Shown here: positions 54,690 to 64,000 of the stretch, piece after piece | Layout: each line of letters opens with the position of its first letter | How positions within the stretch are numbered: position 1 is the first letter of the stretch | NCBI RefSeq assembly: GCF_964355755.1 | Contig: NC_092673.1 | Location: 12,345,001-12,409,000 of the forward strand | Origin: Antedon mediterranea | Taxonomy: Eukaryota; Echinodermata; Crinoidea; Comatulida; Antedonidae | Reading direction: 5' to 3' | DNA: 64,000 bases | The notes under the pieces: generated by a model | The model's database searches: none | The model's input: the letters and a program-made list of their open reading frames with translations, nothing else | Told to the model about the DNA's origin: nothing | Made by a program: the position numbers and the translations under genes

Positions 54690-55373
54690 GTATACAGTAT
54701 TTATATCTTTATTTTAATGTAAACTAAAGTAAACTCTAGATGGGCCAGTAGCGTTACATGCAGTAACCCCACCCCACCTGACGGATTTTATACACGGCTG
54801 TCAAATCCTTCGGGCTGAGAATGAATATCCAAAGTAAAATTAGGTACTCCCAAACAGGGCTCGAAACGAAACGATACAATACCGTATTTCCTTACAGTTA
54901 TATTATAGAGCCCTTCGAGAGAGAAACAAGGTTGTGTGTATTCACGAACAAACTTTACCTTGAAGAACTATACCGCTATACCCTATTTGAAATTCCTTGT
55001 ACCAAAACGAAAGTATGCTATTATAAGAGCGATGAAAGGGTAAATGGTAGACGAAAAAAGTATACATTTTTTATTTCATAATGTTTAACATTTTTATTTT
55101 TATGCATTTTAGATAAGATTTTTAGTTTGAAACACCTAAACCATTGTCTTCCATTTGCAACTCAAAGCTTGTTTTACTTTCAGAAATTATATCATTGTGC
55201 TGGTATTTATGTGTACTTATAATATTAACTATTTAAACCTTGTATGTTAGAGGATGCATTTTTACACATGCTATTTTTCTATATTTTTCAATTTAAACTG
55301 TTTTTTAAGAATGATATATCAATGTATGTACAGTATGTAAAATTTTTAAAATAAATGTTTCATATGAATCTCT
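54690..55373. other. Noncoding, nothing recognised
   Basis: One 86-codon frame exists at 54821-55081 but has no recognisable motif or context. No further HECT exon was seen. Confidence 0.4.
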
Positions 55374-56227
55374 TACCGTATATTTCGGTGTATAAGTCGC
55401 ACTTTTGACACGCAAATTTGACCTCTAAATTAAGGGTGCGTCTTATACACCGAACATAAATGCCTCACCACACAGATTATACATAGGCCTAGGCCTAGGC
55501 TATCGTCACCTCGTTTTTTGCTAGGCCTGAGTAGGCTAGGCCTAGCTACAGTAACTAACTAACGTAACGGCAACCTGCTTCTGCCTAGTTTTCAAGTCAT
55601 TTTAGCATGATGTTATACTAAATATGATGAAAAGATTTGTTCATTATGGCGCTCCGATAAAATTTCATTTGTAAACGTTTACGTCGTACGATTGGAATAG
55701 TATTTATTTATACAGTAGTATACGCACGATCGCCGTACCCCAAGCGCAAGCCCTTCTTTTGGTGGCACATGGTGTACGGTATTCGACTAGCATATTCTCC
55801 AGGTGATTATAGCATGGACCTAGCGTACACACTTCTCGGATACATAGATACTAATCGAATACGATTGTCCGTGAAAACGTGCGCCCTCTCGAAATGATCG
55901 AGCGAGGCTAGCCCACACACGTGCGTGTTACACACACGGTCATGCACTCGATGTTGCGGCGAAACTCATGAATAACAAGTTAGAAAGAACTTGTTGAGGC
56001 TGGGCGCGGCCGAGCCTAGGTAAGAAAAAACCTAAATAAAGGACGCCGTTGTAGATATAACAAAATATATTATTACAATAATATTGATTACAATTTAAAA
56101 AAACATTTTTTTGATGAAATATAAGGTGCGTCTTATACATCGACGATTTAAAAAATACCGATATTTTACTCTCAGTTGGGGGTGCGTCTTATACACAGGT
56201 GCGACTTATACACCGAAATATACGGTA
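55374..56227. mobile_element. MITE with perfect 29-bp terminal inverted repeats
   Basis: TACCGTATATTTCGGTGTAT begins a 29-bp sequence at 55374-55402 that is exactly inverted at 56199-56227. TA at each edge can be the target duplication. Subterminal copies of GGTGCGTCTTATACA occur near 55435, 56125 and 56181. It looks like a TA-targeting (mariner/pogo-like) MITE. No coding sequence is inside. Confidence 0.85.
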
Positions 56228-56766
56228 AGCAACAGAATGGTAATATCGACTCAACGCATGCTGTTGGGACACAACTACCGCTGATTTCGCATCGCAAAAT
56301 ACATCATTTTTTGTTCCCACCTTAATATCTCGGCTATTATAGCTTGGATTTCTTTTAGTAGCTCAAAATAAACTGTAGACAATACTAAACATTATGATGT
56401 ATGTTTTAAATAAAAAAGTTGTGTTATAAGCTTTCACTTGGTATAGACCGTCAAGTTTGAGATAAATTTCTTGGTCGATTTATCGTTATAAAATTGATAA
56501 TGATACTTACAATTATTGGGTTTTATTTAGTTACATATACCTTGTTTAGTATACACAATTTGCAATTTAGGATATGTATGTTTGTCAAGGAAAGAAAGGC
56601 ATAGAGTAGGAATGTACTATTTATTGCTCGGTTGTAGTAGTGAACAGGTTGTATTATTATCTAACCAAATAATTACGGCGTTAGGTACACTTTTGTGCTT
56701 GGAAAGGCCTATTCATAAAGTATTGTAAAAGTATTAAAGATACTAATTAAGTCGAATAATTTCCAG
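56228..56766. other. Noncoding, nothing recognised
   Basis: No credible frame or repeat terminus. Confidence 0.4.
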
Positions 56767-57520
56767 CAATGTATCTGAGACCAAAAGCAAAACGAGATTA
56801 CAAGACGTTAATAAATAGTGGTGAAGTTGAATAAGAAGAGGGTTTAATCTGCATCGTGGTCAACAACGGTCTTTTACAGGTAAAGTTCATTACGTTGGGT
56901 GGAGCAACATTTATGATGAATGGCGTCCTAAATCTTAAGTAGTAGACAAGCCTTACCAATCTGACGCATATGCACTACTGAAGTTAGAGCTTCTTACAAA
57001 AGTAAAAGAGAATTTATCAGCCTCAAGGATGAACGACCCTGAGGTAACAATACATATACCTATTCAACAGGAAATGTTCTATAGATTCTTCCGAGAAACT
57101 GATGCTACAGAAAACGGTAACAAGTATCGCTTACATTTAAAGGGGGTTTCGAATGTTTTGGGTGAAGATTCAAAACTATGGTTAGAGGACTGGCGAAGAG
57201 CCTACCAACTCTAAAGACATAACTGTATATATGCACGTAATGTGGTGATACTATCAGAAGACATGGGTCATTATCAAAAGTTTCCCAACAGGGTTATGAA
57301 AAGTTAAATGATACTTTAACTAAAACTTACTTTAAAGGCACTAACCATAGGTTGTTAGAGGCGATGACGCAACTGTTTAAAAAAAATAATCAAATCGAGT
57401 GCCTCACAAAAGATTGCCAAAGGGACCCAATCCTTGTTCACCATTGCGGTAAATGTGGCAAAGCAGGCCATAATGTACGTTCATGTAAGCATGAATTCAT
57501 CTTTTTTAACATTATAAATT
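56767..57520 (+). pseudogene. Tudor-knot (chromo-barrel-like) and CCHC zinc-knuckle gene, decayed
   Basis: After a possible TTTCCAG acceptor, a frame with YVGWSNIYDEWRPKS (near 56895) matches the RNA-binding Tudor-knot consensus. A shifted frame reads LLKLELLTKVKENLSASRMN, VTIHIPIQQEMFYRF and KLWLEDWRRAYQL (to 57214). Another gives RHNCIYARNVVILSEDMGHY and LEAMTQLFKKNNQIECLTKD. CGKCGKAGHNVRSC (near 57448) is a CCHC knuckle. TAA and several shifts break it. The domains suggest nucleic-acid binding; the family is uncharacterised to me. Confidence 0.55.
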
Positions 57521-57719
57521 AGTATAATAAAATATTATGATTGTAGTTATATAGTAAAATAAATAATTAATCCAGTTTATATAAATAAAATGCAGTAATC
57601 ATTTTATGAATTATGAGTATTAATATTATAATGACTATTAATATTATACAGTACCGTAATAGTAGAAAAATATGTGGGACTATCTAAAAATAAATAAATA
57701 AAATTTGATGTAACTTCAG

Positions 57720-58165
57720 TAGGTTCAGCCGTACCATCTTTAGTGGATAAATTTGATTCCTTCTGTAAAACTAAAGCTGATAAGGATGCCACATTTCATT
57801 TTTGGACGAGATATGTTGGCTTATGTGGGCATGTATTTATCTATTAGAAGTAGGAACTTGTTTGTTTGTTTTATTGGTTTTTCCACACATTAAATTCAAT
57901 CTTGCACGAATATATTTATATTTATACTTGCGTTTGGTTCTGCTTCAATTTGCAGAATTAAAATGTTTCCCACTTGAAATTCTAGATTATTTTCACATGG
58001 ATGGATTTTCAGTTAGTATTTCTGGTACTGGTTTTGCTAGTGTGGCTTTTGATGGAGCTCATGAGAAGGTCATAAATAAGAAAATTAAGATGGCTGTGAC
58101 AAAAAATAGTATGGGAGAGCTTACCACTCCAGTTCATTCATTATCTTTCCGTGCCGACACATTCT
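57720..58165 (+). pseudogene. N-terminal-part fragment of the same repetitive family as 25616-26214
   Basis: An exon-like stretch after CTTCAG reads SLVDKFDSFCKTKADKDATF and HFWTRYVGL. In another frame LEILDYFHMDGFSVSISGTG and FASVAFDGAHEKVINKK follow. This order (FW-TRY, then a GFASVA-D-A-E motif) matches the central part of the large uncharacterised protein whose later part is at 25616. Shifts and stops occur throughout. Assignment to the same family is inference from motif order. Confidence 0.5.
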
Positions 58166-59420
58166 ACACTGTAAAAACAGTGTTTAGCTGTTAAACATAA
58201 AATACACGTATCAACCCTAAACATGTTTAGCATTGTGTTTAATTTTAAAACACATAAACACATTTCTAAACATTTCATGTGTTTAGATTCTAAACACAGC
58301 CGTTTATACAACAATATTTCAATGTGTTTAGCTTTTTTAGAATAGGGTATTGCAACGTTAACATTTTTTCTAAACACATTTCTAAGCACGTCCTAAACAC
58401 CAGTGTTTAAGTTGTATACGCCTCTTGTGTTTAATATTTGTTCGTGCTTAGTATATATTATGTTTAGTAAAATTAACGTTTGAATCTTAAACATAATCGT
58501 GTTTAATAAAACAAACTATGTTTAAAGACCCCTTCCCTGCAATTTTGGACGTTTTTTGGAAAATAATACATATATATCACTTTAAAAACATTAAACCATG
58601 TCATTCCTTGTCTTAAATGTACGTTTTATGGTAAATTATGATAAAAAGTGAGAAACAATGCACTACCTAAGTAGCTCGCGGCGATCGACCTCTCGTGGAC
58701 GGTCTCAGGCCTAGCCTAGCTAGGCTTAGTTTTGTAGGCCTAGCTGGTAAACATCGGTAACGTACGAACATCGTACGCTAGCTATATACCTAGCCTGACG
58801 TTGTATAGTTGCTGCATTAATTGTCTTTCTATTTTTGCCAGACTCCGTTGATACAAATTGGGGAAAACCCGGTATTTTCGCTGAAAAGTTAGGAGTCTTC
58901 CATTTGTTTTGGCTTCACGATCGATCGAAAAGTGGGCGAATTACAGGTGAAAAACAACAATATCAATCCGCGCGCAATGCATTTTGGGATTTATAGCGGG
59001 CCGCTATAATTATTAAAATCGATTTATTTTTCACATTTTTAACCGTTTAAAGACGAAAAAAGTTATCGCAATAGGACCATATAGTATTATTTTTACATTA
59101 AATATAGTTTGTGATCTTAAATTAGATCTAAAAAACGTAGGGAATGGGGCTTTAATATTTGTTTGTGCTTATTAAAATTGGTGTTTAGAAAGTGTTTCTT
59201 TAAATTATGTTTAGAGAATTTACGTTTCAAATCTAAACACCACTGTGTTTAATAACACACTTATTGTGTTTAATTTTGTTTGTGCTTACTAAAGTTGGTG
59301 TTTAGAAGTGAGAGCGTTTGTTTAAATTATTCTTAGAGAATTTACGTTTAAAATCTGAACACCACTGTGTTTCATAACATTACTTATTGTGTTTAATATT
59401 TTTATTATGCTGGCATGCAT
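58150..59420. repeat. TGTTTA / TAAACA-rich array, interrupted by a MITE
   Basis: Left part (58150-58521) and right part (59156-59420) are filled with GTGTTTAG, CTAAACAC, GTGTTTAA and relatives in both orientations. In the right part a ~110-bp unit containing GAGAATTTACGTTT and CACCACTGTGTTT is repeated. The MITE at 58526 separates the two parts. Confidence 0.75.
58526..59151. mobile_element. TTAA-target MITE, full copy, 626 bp
   Basis: The left AGACCCCTTCCCTGC is mirrored by GTAGGGAATGGGGCT (12 of 15 match as a TIR), with TTAA on both sides (58522-58525, 59152-59155). It shares GGGATTTATAGCGGGCCGCT with the shorter copy at 29542 and CGCTGAAAAGTTA with 18415. Confidence 0.8.
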
Positions 59421-59648
59421 TTGGAAATGTGTATTGGATTGAATAGATCCATTTAGTTTGGTAAATTGTTTGTTGGATTGATAAGTTCTGCTATTTCGAT
59501 TTACGGTACCAACATGTTGTTTTGGAAAGTTAATAGATCCATTTAGATACGTTTTATTATATTATAATTTGATTAATAGAGTAAATTGATGCATCGGTTT
59601 CGACCAAAATACACCACATTTCCCATCCTTTTACCACACGCCGTGCAT

Positions 59649-59690
59649 CACCTCCCCCCCCCCCCCCCCCCACACACACACAAACATGAC
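59649..59690. repeat. Poly(C) run followed by (CA)n
   Basis: About 20 consecutive C bases and five CA units. Its exact length in assembly should be treated with caution. Confidence 0.8.
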
Positions 59691-60039
59691 GCATGACCAA
59701 TTTACAATTAAAAATATAAATTATTTACATAAACACATATTTCATAACTAATATAAACACTTTATGGCATTAAGATTATAATTTACGCTATAAATGTTTA
59801 TAAAATAATAAAATACTGTATCTATATATACATAAAATAGCAACACCCCAAGGAACGACTGATTATGATTGATGAGGAGAAAAACCCGCGAATCTAGTGC
59901 GCGCCTTTTTAGCAGAAGCCGTTGAGATGGGAGTGGTGTCGGGAAGGTGAAACAAAAATCTTTCTAATTCTTAGCTTTACGTTGATTGAAGTAATCATAT
60001 ATTGCAGGTAAGTTATTTCACATTGCAGGGGTCCCAAGT
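59691..60039. other. Noncoding, nothing recognised
   Basis: A+T-rich with no credible frame. Confidence 0.35.
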
Positions 60040-60145
60040 CTACCGCTACTCGCGGTAGTCTACCGCTTTTAGTACCCATCTACCGCGCTACCGCAATCTC
60101 GACGTTTTCTACCGCATTTTGATTTTTTTACCGCATTTTCAAATT
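60040..60145. repeat. Short TACCGC-rich array
   Basis: TCTACCGC or TACCGC occurs eight to nine times in ~105 bp. It could be coding debris of a transposase, but no frame is convincing. Confidence 0.5.
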
Positions 60146-61452
60146 TCCCCATATTTTTGGCAAAATTGATTTACGGTTACACCCAGGCTCAGCCCAGGTC
60201 AACAATAGTCAATAACCAGACAAAAGTGAGGCAGGATGTTGAAACAATGTCTATTCATGCAGACTCCGTGGTCTATTATTGTATTTTTATTTGTATGCAC
60301 TGCCTTTGTTAAACCGTAACAATAATATAAACATGCACGGTACTGCACGCCGGACGTAGAAAAGAAAAAGCGTGCAACCAACCGTGAATCAATCACGTGG
60401 TAACCGGAATACGCGATTATTAATTTTGGGAGGATCCAAGTTTTAACTAAATAAACGCTTTTATTACACAGTGGTTGAGGCACGTTTTTAATAGTTATTA
60501 CATTTTTAAACACCCTCATAATTAATGAACTCTACCAATGTTGATCCGCTGCAAAGAACAACAGATCGCACATCGCACGAGGTTGTTGAGGCGGTGTTTT
60601 ATTTGGTTTTACTGTACGATCCGATAATACGAACATGTTAAATGATTTAAAAGGCATGGATTCGCCAAGCAAGTAGGCCTACGTTTAATAAAAATTTACC
60701 TAAGATTTTCGTAAGCTCTTTTGTTCAAACTTGTTATTTATATAGCAATAATCCACCCGTTCCGGCATGCACGCTAGGCCTCTAGCCTAGGCCTACTCTT
60801 CGATCGATCGATGTCGCTGGTGGGGAATTTCCCAGCGATAAGAAATCGCTCATAAACGGCCTACATTTTAATGTTATATCTTTAATGCCAGTGTAATTAC
60901 GTATGGATAAAACAATATAAAAGTCAATGTTTTTCATCTGAAATAAATGTTAACTCGCGTAATGTAGCATAAGACGGATTCGGAATAGTTATTTTGATTG
61001 TTTTTGGGTTTTAAAATGGTAGCTAGCTAGAGCCTAGAGATAGAAGTAGAAGCCCTAGGCTAGGCCCAGGCCTCCCTGTGCCTAAAAAAAATGAGTAAAT
61101 TCTATTGGGCAATACTATCATGTGTAAATATTGTACATTATGTAATTAAGTTAAATTATTTTATATACTGAATTTTAGTTAAAATACAGTATATATTTTT
61201 TAAATTCTTTTTTGTACTTAGGATGTGTCCATAAAAAAAATAAGAATGTAAAAATACTGATGGATAAACCTATATGTAAAAATGTATGTGTAAATATTGT
61301 ATATACTGTATATGTAACATATTTAGTTAATGATTTTCGATTCCCCGCGCGTTGACTTTCGACGCCCCGACGAATTGAATGTGGTTCACGACAAAATCTC
61401 CTGCGAATGGACTTTCCCAAGTTGGGACCTCTGACATTGTTTGTATTGGTAA
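60146..61452. other. Noncoding, nothing recognised
   Basis: The 106-codon minus-strand frame at 60199-60519 shows no motif and no splice context. GATCGATCGAT near 60801 is a short microsatellite. TAGGCCTA-type motifs recur. Confidence 0.4.
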
Positions 61453-61454
61453 TA

Positions 61455-61984
61455 CAGTAGAACCTCCATTTTACGTACGGTACGGGACCGAAAGGCGTAC
61501 GTAAAACAAAGGATTCGTAAAATCAAGGTTGACCTTAAATTGACCCCAAATACGTAGAGATCGTAGCTATAAAGGCTACCCTGTTTGTCTACTTTATTGA
61601 ACAGCATGCAGGTTGTCACTAGCTAGGCCTTGCCTAGACTATTCAGGCCAGGCTAGCAGGCCTACTAGCAAGATGTGAGGCCTAACTAGAAAAGTACAGT
61701 ACTGTACAGTATATACAGGCTGTGAGATGTTTAAATAAAGTGTAAAATATCAATGTTCTTGTATTTTCTATCAATAGAAACAGTCGCTGCTTAAAATGCA
61801 CGTGCGTAGCTTGACTCAAACACACAGCAGAATTCCACACACAGCCATGATTGTGGCTTTGTGTGCTTTGTTGTTGTTAAATTGCGCCCTCAATGTAAGA
61901 AAATGATGACGTCATCGGTTATTTTAAGCGTACGTAAAATCAAGGGAACGTAAAATCAGGGTACGTAAAACACAGGTTCTACTG
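61455..61984. mobile_element. TA-target MITE, pogo/mariner-like, 530 bp
   Basis: CAGTAGAACCTCCATTTTAC at the left edge and its inverted partner (TACGTAAAACACAGGTTCTA-CTG) agree at 21 of 24 positions. TA flanks each side (61453, 61985). Subterminal GTACGTAAAA motifs repeat near both ends. The interior is noncoding. Confidence 0.85.
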
Positions 61985-61986
61985 TA

Positions 61987-62860
61987 TGTATATAGTGATT
62001 ATATTAAATTTGCCTTTTAGAATAATAGAGTTGCTTGCCGATGTCTTGTATAGTATAGCCGGCCTAGTTTTGGCCAACGGTTGACAACAGCAGCAACGAG
62101 AGTATAGGTGAAAAGCAAAGAAATCGGCAAACCTAGAAATCGCCCATTCCACTATCGATAATAACAATCTTTTTTACTTTTAATACAGTTAATAATAGTC
62201 GAGAGGAAAAATTGAAAACAGCACTGTGGTCATGTTACTTTAGTTGTCAAAACAATATATCCTAACCCTGTAGATTATTTGATAAAAATCCTAGAAAGTA
62301 CTAAGTAGGAAACGGGGTAGAAAACCTTTCCATTTCTTCCCTGAGTGAATATTAGGAACTGGACTCAAAAAGTATTTACTTATTTTTCTAGACTAGGCCA
62401 TAGCTCCTTCATAGGCTATGATCATGTTAATGTCATTTACTATTAGTATAAGACCCCATTTACACTTCATCGACGATTTCTTAGCCGGCCCGACGCCGGC
62501 TTTCTTTTTAGCCTGCAATGTGTTTACACTTACCCAAAAAGCCGGCCTCGGGCCCCTACTATTGTGTTTACACTTGCTCTCGCGGAAGAGTGCTCGATGA
62601 TACGATTTCGCTACATTCACGTCATATCCGCTCATGTGCGTCTTAAAAAGTTAAAAAGTTGTCGATCTACACTAGGCCTAGGCCTATCAACTTTATCAAA
62701 AAAGAATCAAATAACGGTATTTAATATGGATCAAAACAATTGTATTGTAGCAGACCTACCACATAGCTTTTAAACAATTCAACATTTACTTTTAATTTGA
62801 TTATTTATACATCCTCTATATATCTCTTTATTTAACCTCACATTGACAGGTTACCTTCCT
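61987..62860. other. Noncoding, with CG-rich patch at 62455-62600
   Basis: GACCCCATTTACACTTC (62452), TGTTTACACTTACCC (62520) and TGTTTACACTTGCTC (62564) repeat within ~110 bp, together with GCCGGC motifs. This may be the end of another MITE, but no partner terminus was found. Confidence 0.4.
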
Positions 62861-62864
62861 GTTA

Positions 62865-63184
62865 CCTTCACTTTTCTAGCTAATGGATTTTAAGAATGTT
62901 AATGACTCTAACAGAAAACCACATTAATTCTCTTAATCCTAATTGGTCAGATGAGATGGGCCAAGCCCAATATTACCATGCACTGACCACATTATTAACA
63001 CACTCTTTTCTCAACTAGTCATGTAGCTACACCGTTTTACTGCTCTGTCTTATCAAACATTGTATATTGTATATTTTATCTGTTTATTGAGAATCCTCAC
63101 TTGATTCACTTGGAATAAATGGCATACTTACTTTATACATTTAGTAGTTGTTTTGTTTTACCGTTGCGCCGACAATTACTAAAG
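62865..63184 (+). repeat. Probable 5' LTR of a Ty3/Gypsy element (limits uncertain)
   Basis: The ~310 bp before the primer-binding-like site has an AATAAA at 63114 and a possible TGTTACC start near 62869. The downstream LTR is outside the window, so the limits cannot be checked. Confidence 0.4.
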
Positions 63185-63202
63185 TGGTGACCCTCGACTT
63201 TC
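63185..63202 (+). other. Primer-binding-site-like sequence
   Basis: TGGTGACCCTCGACTTTC lies directly after the presumed LTR and 22 bases before the gag start. A TGG start is usual for LTR-retrotransposon primer-binding sites. The tRNA primer was not identified. Confidence 0.45.
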
Positions 63203-63223
63203 TTATACCGAATTTAACTTAAA

Positions 63224-63605
63224 ATGGAAGGACAACAGCAACAACGACAGCTACCGCAACCTCCAGCACAACCCCAGCACCAGGAACAACCTGTGGTGCC
63301 CGCTCCTGACGCAGCAACCGTCAACAGGCCAATTTCTTCTGTAGCGTTGAAACTGCCTCCATACTGGCCCAATGATCCAATATTGTGGTTCACCCAAGTG
63401 GAAGCACAGTTCAGAACGCGTGGGATCACAGTAGATGCTACAAAATATGCTTACTTAGTAGGATCATTGCAACCTGAAATTGCGCAGGGAGTTCGGGATC
63501 TATTTCTCATCCCGCCTACTGATAACAGGTATGTGAACTTCAAAGATACTTTAATACGTCGGACAACTGCTTCTGACCAACAGGGCCTCCGCCAACTCTT
63601 CTCAC
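63224..63605 (+). pseudogene. Ty3/Gypsy gag, N-terminal part
   Basis: A Gln/Pro-rich start is followed by LKLPPYWPNDPILWFTQVEA and then TKYAYLVGSL, the typical capsid-side motif of Gypsy gag proteins. The reading frame ends after TASDQQGLRQL, where sequence from pol takes over. The rest of gag, protease and RT are missing. Confidence 0.75.
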
Positions 63606-64000
63606 CCATCCGCAGCCAGATGCACCTTTAAGTATCATGGTTGACGCTTCGGATGTGGCCATAGGCGGTATACTACAACAATGCATTGACAACAATTGGC
63701 AACCTATTTAATTTTTCTCACAGAAATTGAAACCAGCGCAGACGCGATACAGCACATTTCGTCGTGAACTTTTGGCGGCATACCTTTCAGTTAAACATTT
63801 TCGTCATTCACTTGAAGGACGCTCATTTCACATTTTGACTGACCATAAGCCACTTGTGTATGCTTTACTCGCCAAACCAAATCGCCACTCGCCACGCGAA
63901 ATCCGTCATCTAGATTTCATATCTCAATTCACAACGGATATACACCATGTGAGTGGAAAAGCTAATGCAGCAGCTGATGCATTGTCGCGAATCGAACTGA
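63606..64000 (+). pseudogene. Ty3/Gypsy RNase H domain
   Basis: The frame reads SIMVDASDVAIGGILQQ with the first catalytic Asp. After an in-frame TAA near 63709 it continues FSQKLKPAQTRYSTFRRELL with the catalytic Glu, FHILTDHKPLVYALL with the next Asp, and VSGKANAAADALSR at the end. It is joined directly to truncated gag by an internal deletion. The window ends before integrase. Confidence 0.8.

Noticed and set aside
55940-56140. Small minus-strand protein
   Set aside because: It lies wholly inside a MITE and shows no motif.
60199-60519. 106-codon minus-strand gene
   Set aside because: No recognisable motif, no splice or promoter context, and composition like surrounding noncoding DNA.

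Overview
The window is animal nuclear DNA, about two-thirds A+T, with GT-AG introns, poly(A) signals and no bacterial operon layout. The mix of mobile elements (L2-clade LINE, Penelope-like RT, CACTA/EnSpm-like transposases, an OTU-carrying Helentron, a Ginger1-like integrase element, Ty3/Gypsy, many MITEs and tRNA-derived SINEs), together with heavy use of the palindrome TAGGCCTA, suggests a marine invertebrate deuterostome, perhaps an echinoderm. That placement is inference and low confidence.

Layout. 0-7.6 kb is noncoding repeats, including a 35-bp satellite-like array, a SINE bounded by inverted repeats and a striking A-B-A'-B' inverted arrangement at 6.36-6.66 kb. 7.6-8.7 kb (minus) carries the best candidate for an intact host gene: two exons, matching splice phase, 179 codons, poly(A) signal just after the stop, product not recognised. 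9-17.4 kb holds a tandem array, two decayed CACTA-like transposase genes with C2H2 fingers and a Penelope-like RT fragment. 17.9-19.3 kb has five consecutive undamaged exons of a SAMD3-like gene (SAM domain plus its family-specific region). 19.5-22.3 kb is a decayed DDE-type transposase gene with a Tudor-like C-terminus. 23.3-24.8 kb is a 1.58-kb non-autonomous Helentron (HINE-like) whose empty site is preserved in a neighbouring tandem duplicate. 25.6-29.5 kb holds a fragment of an uncharacterised repetitive family and a second SAMD3-like gene with nine exons and several disabling mutations. 31.4-32.7 kb is a third CACTA-like copy.

33.3-38.5 kb is a minus-strand LINE cut into three pieces by two insertions, one of them a 3.6-kb element with long inverted termini. 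39.3-45.1 kb is bounded by ~320-345 bp terminal inverted repeats and a 4-bp duplication CTTC, and contains a GPY/F integrase tail and an OTU protease: a Ginger1-type transposon, itself loaded with later insertions. 45.2-52.9 kb (minus) is a decayed Helentron (basic N-terminal repeats, DUF6570-like region, OTU, Pif1-like helicase) interrupted by an L2-clade LINE with an uninterrupted 1037-codon endonuclease/RT frame. 53.5-58.2 kb holds three decayed gene fragments (G2E3-like HECT, Tudor-knot/CCHC, and the repetitive family again). The rest contains TIR-bearing MITEs (TA and TTAA targets), a TGTTTA-rich array, and a truncated Gypsy element at the right edge in which gag runs directly into RNase H.

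Most of the window is therefore a graveyard of nested transposons around one or two plausible host genes. I found no operon-like system. The most informative structures are the Helentron/HINE pair, the Ginger1-type element, the nested LINE and the SAMD3-like gene pair. Positions of decayed elements are approximate unless a terminal motif is named.
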